Shown in pieces: positions 1-7,491 of a DNA stretch of 14,706 nt (positions are counted from its first letter, which is position 1; the number at the start of each line of letters is the position of its first letter). The DNA lies in assembly GCA_035685445.1 (NCBI GenBank), contig DASSAK010000065.1, positions 1 through 14,706 on the forward strand, written 5' to 3'. This DNA is from DRGT01 sp035685445 (GTDB lineage Archaea; Thermoproteota; Nitrososphaeria; Nitrososphaerales; Nitrosopumilaceae). Under the pieces are notes generated by a model, which was given only the letters and a program-made list of their open reading frames with translations, did no database searches and was not told the origin of the DNA. The translations under genes were made by a program, and so were the position numbers.

Positions 1-222
1 ACTGTTACTATCCAAAAAGGTGGAACAGTTACCTGGTCAAATGATGACACAGCAGCTCACACAGTTACAAGTGGCGGTCCAACTGCTGGTCCCTCTGGAA
101 TGTTTGACAGCAGCCTAGTAATGGGAGGAAAGACATTTCAATTCACTTTCGACAAAGCAGGCACCTATGATTACTTCTGCATGGTTCATCCGTGGATGAC
201 TGGCACAGTCAAAGTGGGATAA
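1..222 (+). CDS. Plastocyanin-like blue (type 1) copper protein, C-terminal part
   Basis: The reading frame is open from the first base and ends at TAA 220-222, so the N-terminus (expected signal peptide or membrane anchor) lies outside the window. The 73 visible residues form a cupredoxin fold with a complete type 1 copper site: His20 in AAHTVTSG, then Cys60, His63 and Met66 in the YFCMVHPWM stretch. Small blue-copper proteins of this kind are electron carriers outside the cytoplasmic membrane. They are unusually numerous in ammonia-oxidising thaumarchaea, where they are thought to replace c-type cytochromes; this role is family knowledge. The gene is convergent with uvrC and only 24 bp separates the two stop codons. 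Which respiratory partner it serves cannot be told from this window. Confidence 0.93.
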   Translation, partial: TVTIQKGGTVTWSNDDTAAHTVTSGGPTAGPSGMFDSSLVMGGKTFQFTFDKAGTYDYFCMVHPWMTGTVKVG

Positions 223-231
223 AATCACCAC

Positions 232-249
232 AAATTCTTTTTCTTTTTA
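232..249 (+). terminator. Oligo-T termination region behind the copper protein gene
   Basis: Just after the stop at 222 the plus strand carries T-rich runs (TTCTTTTTCTTTTTAATT) without a hairpin, the usual form of archaeal transcription termination. The run reaches the last codon of the convergent uvrC gene, so the two 3' ends are packed together. Confidence 0.5.
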
Positions 250-1839
250 ATTATTGATTTTAGAAATCTTTCTTAGGTTTCTGTTATATGCTACTCCAAA
301 GCGATGTGCCTCATCTCTAGCATGCTGGAGAATCTGTAGAGAGGGCTGATTTTTTGGAATTTGTATGGGCTTGTTTCTTTTAGGAACAAACACCTCTTCA
401 TTTTCTTTGGCTAAAGAAGCACAAGGAATATCCAAATTTACCATTTTTAATGAACTCAGCGCTGCATTGAGTTGGCCTTTTCCGCCATCAATTAAAATCA
501 AATTTGGCATATCAGAATTCTCATTTTTTACTCTATGATATCGCCTTTTGATTACTTCACTAATCATGGCATAATCGTCTCTTCCTTTGACGGTTTTAAT
601 TTTGAATTTTCTATAACCTGATTTGTTTGGCTTGCCATTAACAAATTGAGACATTGATGCAACTGCATAATCTGCTCCATGATTTGAAATATCAAAGCAC
701 TCTATGATGTTTGGAAATTCAGGCAAATCTAATCTTTCTTGAAGTTCAATTATTCCGGGTTCTGCACCTTTGGTCTGAACAAGTTCGATATTTTTAAGAA
801 TTAAATCAATCATCTCTTTTCTCTTTCCACGCTTTGGAAGGATAATGTGAACCTGAAAACCGACCTTTTCAGAAAAAAATGATTCTAAAAATTCTTTTTT
901 CTCTGGAATTTCATTTACTATGATAAATTTTGGAATAGCATGCGTGGTGTAATACTGAAAAAGAAAGTTTGAAAATGTATTGTCTGCAATAACATCAAAT
1001 GAAAATTTATCACTGTCCCTAATAACTCCCTGTGTTTTTCTAAAGGTCATTATTGTAGCAATTTGATTTTTAATCTTTATTCCAAAAAATTCTTCATCAG
1101 TACTTTGAATGTATTCCATTTTTTGTTTGGTTTTCAAACTTCCTAGTCTTTGTAGCGTGTCTCTGATTTCTTTTGCACGTTCATAATCAAGTGATTTTGA
1201 TGCAACATCCATTTCATCTTTGAGTTTTCTTGTAAAAATTTCCATCTGATCTTTTCCCTTGAGTACTTGTTCAAGATCTGATACGTGTTTTGCATATTCT
1301 TTTTGTGCAGATGAAATCTCACAAGGGCCATCACAATTTCCCAGGTGATATTCTAGGCAGACTTTTTTTGGCAATGTCTTGCAAATACGTATCTTGAATG
1401 TTTTTCGAAGAGAACCAATTGTAAGAAGCTTTGAACTACCGTGAGTAAACGGACCAAAAATTTTTCCCTTTCCTAAAAAATTTCCTTTTCTAGTTCTTCT
1501 AGCAACAAGTAGTCTTGGAAATTTTTCATCAGTTAGTCTCAGATATGTATAACGCTGCTGATCCTTTAGCTGTATGTTGTAAATTGGACGATATTTTTTT
1601 ATCAAATTTGATTCAAGCAAAAATGCTTCACTTTCATTATCTGTTAAAACAAATTCGATATCTGATACCTTATCAACAAGTTTTTGAGTTTTGTAATTTT
1701 GATTTTTTAAAAAATAGGACTTTACTCTGTTTTTGAGATTTTTTGCTTTGCCGATATAGATTACATTTCCATCAAAATCTTTCATAATGTAAATTCCTGG
1801 ATGTGACGGAATGTTGATTTTTGAGATTTGAAGGGTCAT
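247..1839 (-). CDS. uvrC: UvrC, excinuclease ABC subunit C (no C-terminal HhH)
   Basis: UvrC is the nuclease of nucleotide excision repair, cutting both sides of a lesion after UvrB is loaded. Visible parts in order: a GIY-YIG nuclease domain (GIY 15-17, YIG 28-30, Arg38, Glu76) for the 3' cut; four cysteines at 153, 161, 169 and 173, matching the iron-sulfur cluster cysteines described in bacterial UvrC; a UVR helix pair near 201-235 for UvrB contact; and an RNase H-like nuclease domain for the 5' cut with Asp383 (ECFDISN), Asp421/422, Asp451 (LILIDGG) and His506. The protein is 530 residues against roughly 600 in bacteria. It stops right after the nuclease domain, so the tandem helix-hairpin-helix found in bacterial UvrC is absent. 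The ATG overlaps the uvrA stop by 4 nt (ATGA), which implies translational coupling as the last gene of the uvrBAC operon. Confidence 0.97.
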   Translation of the reverse strand: MTLQISKINIPSHPGIYIMKDFDGNVIYIGKAKNLKNRVKSYFLKNQNYKTQKLVDKVSDIEFVLTDNESEAFLLESNLIKKYRPIYNIQLKDQQRYTYLRLTDEKFPRLLVARRTRKGNFLGKGKIFGPFTHGSSKLLTIGSLRKTFKIRICKTLPKKVCLEYHLGNCDGPCEISSAQKEYAKHVSDLEQVLKGKDQMEIFTRKLKDEMDVASKSLDYERAKEIRDTLQRLGSLKTKQKMEYIQSTDEEFFGIKIKNQIATIMTFRKTQGVIRDSDKFSFDVIADNTFSNFLFQYYTTHAIPKFIIVNEIPEKKEFLESFFSEKVGFQVHIILPKRGKRKEMIDLILKNIELVQTKGAEPGIIELQERLDLPEFPNIIECFDISNHGADYAVASMSQFVNGKPNKSGYRKFKIKTVKGRDDYAMISEVIKRRYHRVKNENSDMPNLILIDGGKGQLNAALSSLKMVNLDIPCASLAKENEEVFVPKRNKPIQIPKNQPSLQILQHARDEAHRFGVAYNRNLRKISKINN

Positions 1840-4655
1840 TTTTGCATGAATTTTTTTAGATATTTGCCTGTATAGCTGCCTGGAGCCTTTGAGACCTGTT
1901 CAGGCGTTCCTGTAGCCACTATTTGGCCTCCTTCATCTCCTCCTTCTGGACCCAAGTCAATTATCCAGTCGGCATTTTTTATGACATCCATATTGTGCTC
2001 AATTACAATTACTGTGTTTCCTAAATTTGTCAATCGATTTAATACATCTAATAGTTTTTGAACATCTGCAAAATGCAATCCAGTTGTTGGCTCATCAAGA
2101 ATGTATACTGTTTTTCCTGTTCCTTTTTTTGATAGCTCTGATGCTAGCTTTACTCTTTGTGCTTCTCCACCTGACAAAGTAGTTGAAGACTGTCCGAGTT
2201 TTATATAGCCCAAACCAACATCGTTAATTGTTTTTAGTTTTCGTTTAATTGACGGAATGTTTTCAAAAAACTGTAACGCTTCATAAACTGTCATTTCTAA
2301 GACATCTGAAATATTTTTGCCCTTGTACAAAACAGAAAGTGTCTCTGAATTGTATCTTTTTCCTTTGCATTCATCACACTTGACATAGACATCTGAAAGA
2401 AATTGCATCTCAATTTGTTTTACTCCATCACCATCACAAGAAAAACATCTACCGTCTGCGACGTTAAAAGAAAACTGCCCTGGTGCATATCCTCTTTCTT
2501 TTGATAGTTCTGTATTTGCATACAATTCCCTAATTGGAGTAAATGCTCCAATGTATGTTGCAGGATTTGAGCGAGGAGTTCTACCTATTGGTGATTGATC
2601 AATGGCTATGACCTTGTCAATATTTTCAATACCTTCTACACTTTCATGTTTTCCGGGAAGTTTTTTTGTTTTATAAAAATGAGATTCTAGAGATTTTAAT
2701 AATATGTCATTAATTAGTGTGGATTTACCAGAGCCAGACACTCCTGTAATTGTAATAAAAAGTCCTAAAGGAAATTCAACATCAATATTTTTTAGATTGT
2801 TCTCTTTAGCGCCTCTAACAATTAACTTTTCTTGTGGTTTTCTAATTTTGTTTTCTAATTTAATTAATGATTTATTTTTTAGATAATTGCCTGTCACTGA
2901 TTGATGGCCATTTAAAATTTGATTAATGGTTCCTTCAAAAACAACATTTCCCCCATGTACTCCTGCGCCTGGACCTAAATCAATTATCCAATCTGAATTT
3001 CGTATAATTTCTTCGTCATGCTCTACAATAATGACAGTATTTCCCAGATTTCGTAGCTTTGAAAGCGTTTTAATGAGCCGTGAATTATCACGTTGGTGTA
3101 GCCCAATTGTTGGCTCATCTAAGACATAAAGAACACCAGTAAGATTGGAGCCTATCTGAGTTGCAAGACGAATTCTTTGTGATTCACCACCTGACAGAGT
3201 AGAGCTTAGCCGATTAAGTGTAAGATAGTTCAAGCCTACATTTTTTAAAAATTCTAGCCGTTCTTTAATCTCTTTTAATACATCTCTTGCTATGTACTGT
3301 TCAGTCTCTGATAGTTTTAGATTTGAAAAAAAATCATAACATTGATCAATTGACAAATCACAAACATCCATTATTCCTTTTCCGTTTACTTGGACTGCTA
3401 ATGCTTCTGGTTTTAATTTTCTGCCGTTGCAAATATTGCATGGAGTATCACGCATAAACTGTTTTAGCCATTCTCGTTTTGATTCAGAATCTGTTTCCAT
3501 AAACACTCGTTGAAGATTCTCAATTACTCCTTCAAATGCATCGGTGTATTGCCAAGACGATTCGCCAGATTTTGATCTGTATTTAAAATCAATCATTTCA
3601 TCTGTTCCATAAAGAATTACTTTCATGTGTTTTGGTTTGATTTTGTTTAATGGAGTCATCAAATCAAACCCAAATTTTTTTCCAACAGAACGTAGTGCCT
3701 GTCTTCTAAATGATGAAAACCTGCCGCTCCATGGAACAATTGCTCCATCAAGAATTGATTTTGTTTTATCTGGTATAACTAAATCAGGATCAAACTCCAT
3801 CTTTACTCCCAAACCATTGCAAGTTTTACACATTCCAAATGGAGAGTTAAATGAGAATGTTCTTGGTTCTAGCTCCCCAATTGTAACTCCACAAAATGGA
3901 CAAGCATTATTTTGTGAAAAAATTTTATTTTCTTTTTCAGAAGATATCATAACGCTTCCTTTTGCAGCTTTTAGTGCAGTTTGTATTGCTTCAAATAATC
4001 TGGATTTTTCTGACTTTGCAGCAGTGATTCTATCTACTATAATTTCGATATTGTGCCATTTTTGCCTATCAAGAGGTGGAATTTCTTCATCAAGTGATAC
4101 AATCTCTCCATCCAATCTTATTCTTGCATAGCCTTCTTTTTTGATTTGCTCAAAAAGCTTCTCATACGTTCCTTTTTTCCTTTGAATTATTGGAGATAAA
4201 ACAAGAATTTTTTTGCCATCAAAGTCTTTTAGTATTGAATCGCAAATGGTCTCAACTGATTGATTTGAAATCCTTCGTCCGCAATTAGTGCAATGCGGAA
4301 TGCCAATTCTTGCAAATAACAATCTCAAGTAATCATAAATTTCAGTTGTTGTTCCTACAGTGGAACGGGGATTCTTGCTTGTGGTTTTTTGTTGAATTGA
4401 TATTGCAGGAGACAGCCCTTCAATGGAATCAACATCTGGTTTGTCCATCATTTCAAGAAACTGTCTTGCATATGCTGAAAGTGATTCAACATATCTCCTT
4501 TGGCCTTCGGCATAAATTGTATCAAAGGCCAACGTTGATTTTCCAGAGCCAGACAATCCACTGATAACAACTAGATTGTTTTTTGGAATATCCACATCTA
4601 CATTTTTTAAATTATGATGGCGTGCACCACGAATTTTTAATTTATCTTTTTTCAT
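1836..4655 (-). CDS. uvrA: UvrA, excinuclease ABC subunit A (damage-sensing ATPase)
   Basis: UvrA is the dimeric ABC-type ATPase that finds bulky DNA lesions and delivers UvrB. At 939 residues it has the full family length and both ATPase halves. The first half has Walker A GLSGSGKS 33-40, signature LSGGE 487-491 and Walker B VLDEP 511-515. The second has GVSGSGKS 638-645, LSGGE 827-831 and ILDEP 852-856. Zinc-module cysteine pairs are intact at Cys252/255 with Cys276/279, and at Cys737/740 with Cys760/763, the latter being the DNA-contacting zinc finger of the family. Extra CxxC pairs sit at 122/125 and 405/408 (CNIC). The ATG lies inside the end of uvrB (14-nt overlap) and the stop overlaps the uvrC start, so the three genes are expected to be one transcript. 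The sequence is ordinary bacterial-type UvrA; archaeal possession implies an ancient transfer. Confidence 0.98.
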   Translation of the reverse strand: MKKDKLKIRGARHHNLKNVDVDIPKNNLVVISGLSGSGKSTLAFDTIYAEGQRRYVESLSAYARQFLEMMDKPDVDSIEGLSPAISIQQKTTSKNPRSTVGTTTEIYDYLRLLFARIGIPHCTNCGRRISNQSVETICDSILKDFDGKKILVLSPIIQRKKGTYEKLFEQIKKEGYARIRLDGEIVSLDEEIPPLDRQKWHNIEIIVDRITAAKSEKSRLFEAIQTALKAAKGSVMISSEKENKIFSQNNACPFCGVTIGELEPRTFSFNSPFGMCKTCNGLGVKMEFDPDLVIPDKTKSILDGAIVPWSGRFSSFRRQALRSVGKKFGFDLMTPLNKIKPKHMKVILYGTDEMIDFKYRSKSGESSWQYTDAFEGVIENLQRVFMETDSESKREWLKQFMRDTPCNICNGRKLKPEALAVQVNGKGIMDVCDLSIDQCYDFFSNLKLSETEQYIARDVLKEIKERLEFLKNVGLNYLTLNRLSSTLSGGESQRIRLATQIGSNLTGVLYVLDEPTIGLHQRDNSRLIKTLSKLRNLGNTVIIVEHDEEIIRNSDWIIDLGPGAGVHGGNVVFEGTINQILNGHQSVTGNYLKNKSLIKLENKIRKPQEKLIVRGAKENNLKNIDVEFPLGLFITITGVSGSGKSTLINDILLKSLESHFYKTKKLPGKHESVEGIENIDKVIAIDQSPIGRTPRSNPATYIGAFTPIRELYANTELSKERGYAPGQFSFNVADGRCFSCDGDGVKQIEMQFLSDVYVKCDECKGKRYNSETLSVLYKGKNISDVLEMTVYEALQFFENIPSIKRKLKTINDVGLGYIKLGQSSTTLSGGEAQRVKLASELSKKGTGKTVYILDEPTTGLHFADVQKLLDVLNRLTNLGNTVIVIEHNMDVIKNADWIIDLGPEGGDEGGQIVATGTPEQVSKAPGSYTGKYLKKFMQK

Positions 4656-6594
4656 TTTTTTTCTCGATCTCTTTTTGAATTCTAGCTATTCTATCACGAC
4701 ATTCAATTGCCTTTTCAAAATCCAACTCTTCTGCAAATTTTTTCATCTGAGCATCAAGTTCTATGACATCAGTTGCCAAGTCATGAGTTGATTTGTGTTT
4801 TATGTCATCTAGACTTGTCACTTGTTCGGGAATTGACTTTATGATTGTTTTTGGGGTAATGTTATGCATTTTATTATATTGTAGTTGTTTTTTTCTACGC
4901 CTTTGGGTCTCATTCATGGAAGACCTCATTGATTTTGTTATTGTGTCTGAATACATGATTACCTGTCCATTGACATTTCTTGCCGCGCGTCCAAATGTTT
5001 GAATCAAACTTGTATTGTTTCTCAAAAAGCCTTCCTTATCTGCATCCAAAATGGCAACAAGTGATACTTCTGGGATGTCCAAGCCCTCTCTTAAAAGATT
5101 GATTCCAACAAGAACATCAAATTCTCCTAATCTGAGCTGCCTTATCAGCTCTGTTCTCTGAATCCCATCAATTTCAGAATGCATGTATCTTACTTTGACC
5201 TGTTTTTTTGAAAGATATTCTGCAAGGTCTTCTGCCATCCTTTTTGTTAGTGTAGTTACCAAAACACGCTCATTTTTTTCTACTTTTTTTGTTATTTCTA
5301 AAATCAAGTCATCCATTTGGTTTTTGGTGGATCTAACCTCTACTTGTGGATCAATCAAACCTGTAGGTCTGACTAGTTGTTCAACAACTTGGTATGATCT
5401 TTCTTTTTCATAAACTCCTGGTGTTGCAGAAACAAATAATGTGTTTTTAATATATTTTTCAAACTCTTCAAACTTTAGTGGCCGATTGTCATATGCACTT
5501 GGTAGTCTAAATCCATATGTTACGAGTTCTTTTTTTCGTGAAAAATCTCCTTTGTACATTCCGTGAAGTTGTGGCAGTGTTACATGTGATTCGTCAATCA
5601 CTAGTAAGAAATCTTTGCCAAAAAAATCTAAAAGACAAAATGCCTTTTGGCCAGGCTTTCTTCCATCAAAATGCCTAGAATAATTTTCAATCCCCGAACA
5701 ATATCCTAGCTCCTCAATCATTTCAAGATCATATTTTGTTCTCATTTCCAATCGTTGTTTTTCAAGCTCATTTAATTCTGGCAATCTTTGTTTTAGCTCT
5801 GATCTGATTGATTTTACTGCTCGTTTTCTAACATCTTTTGCAACAAGCCAGTGCTTTGCTGGAAAAATCTTTATCTGCGAAATTTTTTTCTTTTCTTTCA
5901 AGGATACGTGATCTAGTTGTGTTATTTTTTCAATCTCATCCCCAAACAAAGAGATGCGAATAATATCTTCTGAATAGGCTGGAATAATATCAATTACATC
6001 GCCTTTGACTCTGAAATTTCCAGGAGCTAGTTCTAAATCATTTCTTTCATATCGTGCATTTACTAATTTTTTAATAATTGAGTGTCGATTGATTTCCATT
6101 TTGTCTTTTAATGTGATTGCCAAATCATCCCAATCTACAGGATTTCCTAGCGAGTAAATACAAGAAACAGTGGCAACAATAATTGTCGGCTCCCCAGAAA
6201 GCAGCATTGCTGTTGCCTCTAGTCTCATTTTTTCAATTTTTTCGTTAATTTGGGTGTCTTTTTCTATGTATGTGTCTGTTTGTGGAATATAGCTTTCAGG
6301 CTGGTAATAGTCATAATATGAAACAAAATATCCGACATTGTTGTATGGGAAAAATTGTTTTAATTCAGAATAAAGCTGTGCTGCAAGAGTTTTGTTGTGT
6401 GAAATTACAAGGGTGTTTTTGCCAGTTCTTGCAATTACATTTGCTACAGTGAAAGTCTTTCCGCTACCTGTGACTCCTAACAATGTTTGAATTTTTCCTT
6501 TTTTTACACCTTCTACTAACTTGTTGATGGCCTCTGGCTGATCTCCAGTTGGTGCAAAATCTGACTTTAACTGGAATCCATGAATTTGCTGCAA
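4642..6594 (-). CDS. uvrB: UvrB, excinuclease ABC subunit B (helicase-like)
   Basis: UvrB verifies the lesion handed over by UvrA, clamps one strand with its beta-hairpin and recruits UvrC. Visible features: Walker A GVTGSGKT 40-47; the aromatic beta-hairpin region beginning near 92 (YYDYYQPESYIP); DESH box 334-337; later helicase motifs including SATP 389-392, NLLREGLDIPEV 499-510 and the arginine-finger motif QTFGRAARN 532-540; and a C-terminal UVR helix pair near 610-645 that pairs with UvrC. Length, 650 residues, is normal. The start is TTG. It is supported by the conserved N-terminal F-L-S-D-PTGDQP pattern beginning within about ten residues and by a TTTAAA box centred 27 bp upstream, which places transcription start on or next to the codon. 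It is the first gene of the uvrBAC operon, 57 bp after the split-barrel gene. Confidence 0.98.
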   Translation of the reverse strand: MQQIHGFQLKSDFAPTGDQPEAINKLVEGVKKGKIQTLLGVTGSGKTFTVANVIARTGKNTLVISHNKTLAAQLYSELKQFFPYNNVGYFVSYYDYYQPESYIPQTDTYIEKDTQINEKIEKMRLEATAMLLSGEPTIIVATVSCIYSLGNPVDWDDLAITLKDKMEINRHSIIKKLVNARYERNDLELAPGNFRVKGDVIDIIPAYSEDIIRISLFGDEIEKITQLDHVSLKEKKKISQIKIFPAKHWLVAKDVRKRAVKSIRSELKQRLPELNELEKQRLEMRTKYDLEMIEELGYCSGIENYSRHFDGRKPGQKAFCLLDFFGKDFLLVIDESHVTLPQLHGMYKGDFSRKKELVTYGFRLPSAYDNRPLKFEEFEKYIKNTLFVSATPGVYEKERSYQVVEQLVRPTGLIDPQVEVRSTKNQMDDLILEITKKVEKNERVLVTTLTKRMAEDLAEYLSKKQVKVRYMHSEIDGIQRTELIRQLRLGEFDVLVGINLLREGLDIPEVSLVAILDADKEGFLRNNTSLIQTFGRAARNVNGQVIMYSDTITKSMRSSMNETQRRRKKQLQYNKMHNITPKTIIKSIPEQVTSLDDIKHKSTHDLATDVIELDAQMKKFAEELDFEKAIECRDRIARIQKEIEKKNEKR

Positions 6595-6616
6595 CAGATT
6601 AAATCATCTTAAACTG

Positions 6617-6626
6617 AATTTAAAGC
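6617..6626 (-). promoter_or_regulatory. TATA box of the uvrBAC operon
   Basis: TTTAAA (6619-6624) within an AT-rich segment is centred about 27 bp upstream of the uvrB TTG start. Archaeal TATA boxes sit about 25-30 bp before the transcription start, so this predicts a leaderless uvrBAC mRNA and supports the TTG. No operator-like repeat is evident nearby. Confidence 0.55.
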
Positions 6627-6651
6627 AATGGTGATTTTACAAGTACTAAAA

Positions 6652-7284
6652 CTACCAAGATGGCTCATCTATCATTTTTAGGCCTTCATCTGTAATTTCA
6701 AAGCCCATGATTTTTAACGTGTTTTTTGCAGTATCAGAATTTCTTTCAAAAATTTTTTTTGCCAATTCCATCCTTGCTTCTTTTTGTAGGTTTTGTCCAA
6801 TCTTGTATTTTCCACGCAATGACTCTGGGACAACTTTGATGATTGCAACTTCGTTTAGAACATCCATTTTAGAATTTATTGGCTCGTACTTTCCTTCTGG
6901 TTGGTATTTTTTCATCAAGCCATTTAGTGCTAGTGTTTTTTCATCTTTATCATCAACTATAGATGCAATGCCTTTGATTACAACACTGATGTACAGTGTA
7001 TCTGCAAGTGATGCATCTTTTGGGTCTTCAAAATATGATGGCAAAAATTCTAATTCTCTGTCAACCTCAAAGCCAACTTTTTGATTTTGTTTGATGTTTT
7101 CTAATTTTTCACCTTTTGTGTGAGAGTGCATGTATACTGAATCATTGAGAAACACAAAATTCATTGGAATAATTTGTGGAAATCCATCTTTGTCAATTGA
7201 AGCAATTCTGCCAACATGTTCTGCATCTAAAAACTCTTGAATTTTTTTTCTTGATTTTATCTCTAATTTGCCTAAAAGTTGCAC
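6652..7284 (-). CDS. Pyridoxamine 5'-phosphate oxidase-like (FMN split-barrel) protein
   Basis: Residues about 10-110 read as the flavin-binding split beta-barrel of the pyridoxamine oxidase/NimA-like superfamily. The cues are GRIASIDKDGFPQIIPMNF (25-43), a hydrophobic strand ending in HSHTKGEKLENIK (53-65), KVGFEVD (69-75) and the later strand SVVIKGIAS (100-108). Members bind FMN, F420 or heme and act as small oxidoreductases, or simply bind the cofactor; the exact substrate cannot be deduced here. About 100 further residues follow, partly helical (145-210) with no motif I recognise, making it longer than minimal family members. The start is GTG, chosen because a TATA box lies about 25 bp upstream. 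It precedes uvrB on the same strand by 57 bp, but uvrB has its own promoter, so a functional link to DNA repair is only a possibility. It is not a true PdxH by length and motifs. Confidence 0.8.
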   Translation of the reverse strand: MQLLGKLEIKSRKKIQEFLDAEHVGRIASIDKDGFPQIIPMNFVFLNDSVYMHSHTKGEKLENIKQNQKVGFEVDRELEFLPSYFEDPKDASLADTLYISVVIKGIASIVDDKDEKTLALNGLMKKYQPEGKYEPINSKMDVLNEVAIIKVVPESLRGKYKIGQNLQKEARMELAKKIFERNSDTAKNTLKIMGFEITDEGLKMIDEPSW

Positions 7285-7304
7285 GTTGGTATTTTTTTTC
7301 TTTG

Positions 7305-7314
7305 AATTATAAAT
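7305..7314 (-). promoter_or_regulatory. TATA box of the FMN split-barrel gene
   Basis: On the minus strand this reads ATTTATAATT, centred about 25 bp upstream of the GTG start at 7284. The spacing predicts a leaderless mRNA beginning at GTG and is the main support for that start codon. Confidence 0.55.
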
Positions 7315-7491
7315 CTAAAACCTAGCTTTCCACTCTAGCCTGAAATTTAGAGAAACCTTTGTTTTCATTTTGAAAAAATTCTTTTCTCCGTTTTGGCACC
7401 TTCTTTTGCAAATTCTTCCTAATCGGTCATTGATTTACGCCTAAAATTCCGTGCTGCGTATAGGTGATTTTGCACTAGTATACATAGAGAC
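7315..7491. other. Divergent intergenic region, no clear gene
   Basis: This spacer lies between the split-barrel gene (minus) and the secreted-protein gene (plus). I see no tRNA, ORF or strong repeat in it. The best TATA candidate for the plus-strand gene is weak (CGTATAGG near 7457-7464, about 32 bp before ATG 7492). The richer TATA-like string AGTATACATAG at 7478-7488 lies too close to the ATG to be its core promoter. A short 5-bp inverted repeat TACGC/GCGTA (7436-7440 and 7456-7460) is probably chance. Confidence 0.4.

Noticed and set aside
3625..4131. 168-codon plus-strand open frame inside uvrA
   Set aside because: It lies wholly opposite conserved UvrA zinc-domain coding sequence and shows no family motif; it arises from codon bias on the other strand.
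6707..7084. 125-codon plus-strand frame opposite the split-barrel gene
   Set aside because: The minus-strand frame has clear split-barrel motifs, a promoter and better composition; this one is Ser/Phe-rich with no recognisable feature.
7436..7460. Inverted repeat TACGC/GCGTA upstream of the secreted-protein gene as an operator
   Set aside because: A five-base stem with a 15-base gap is expected by chance, and no second copy was seen.
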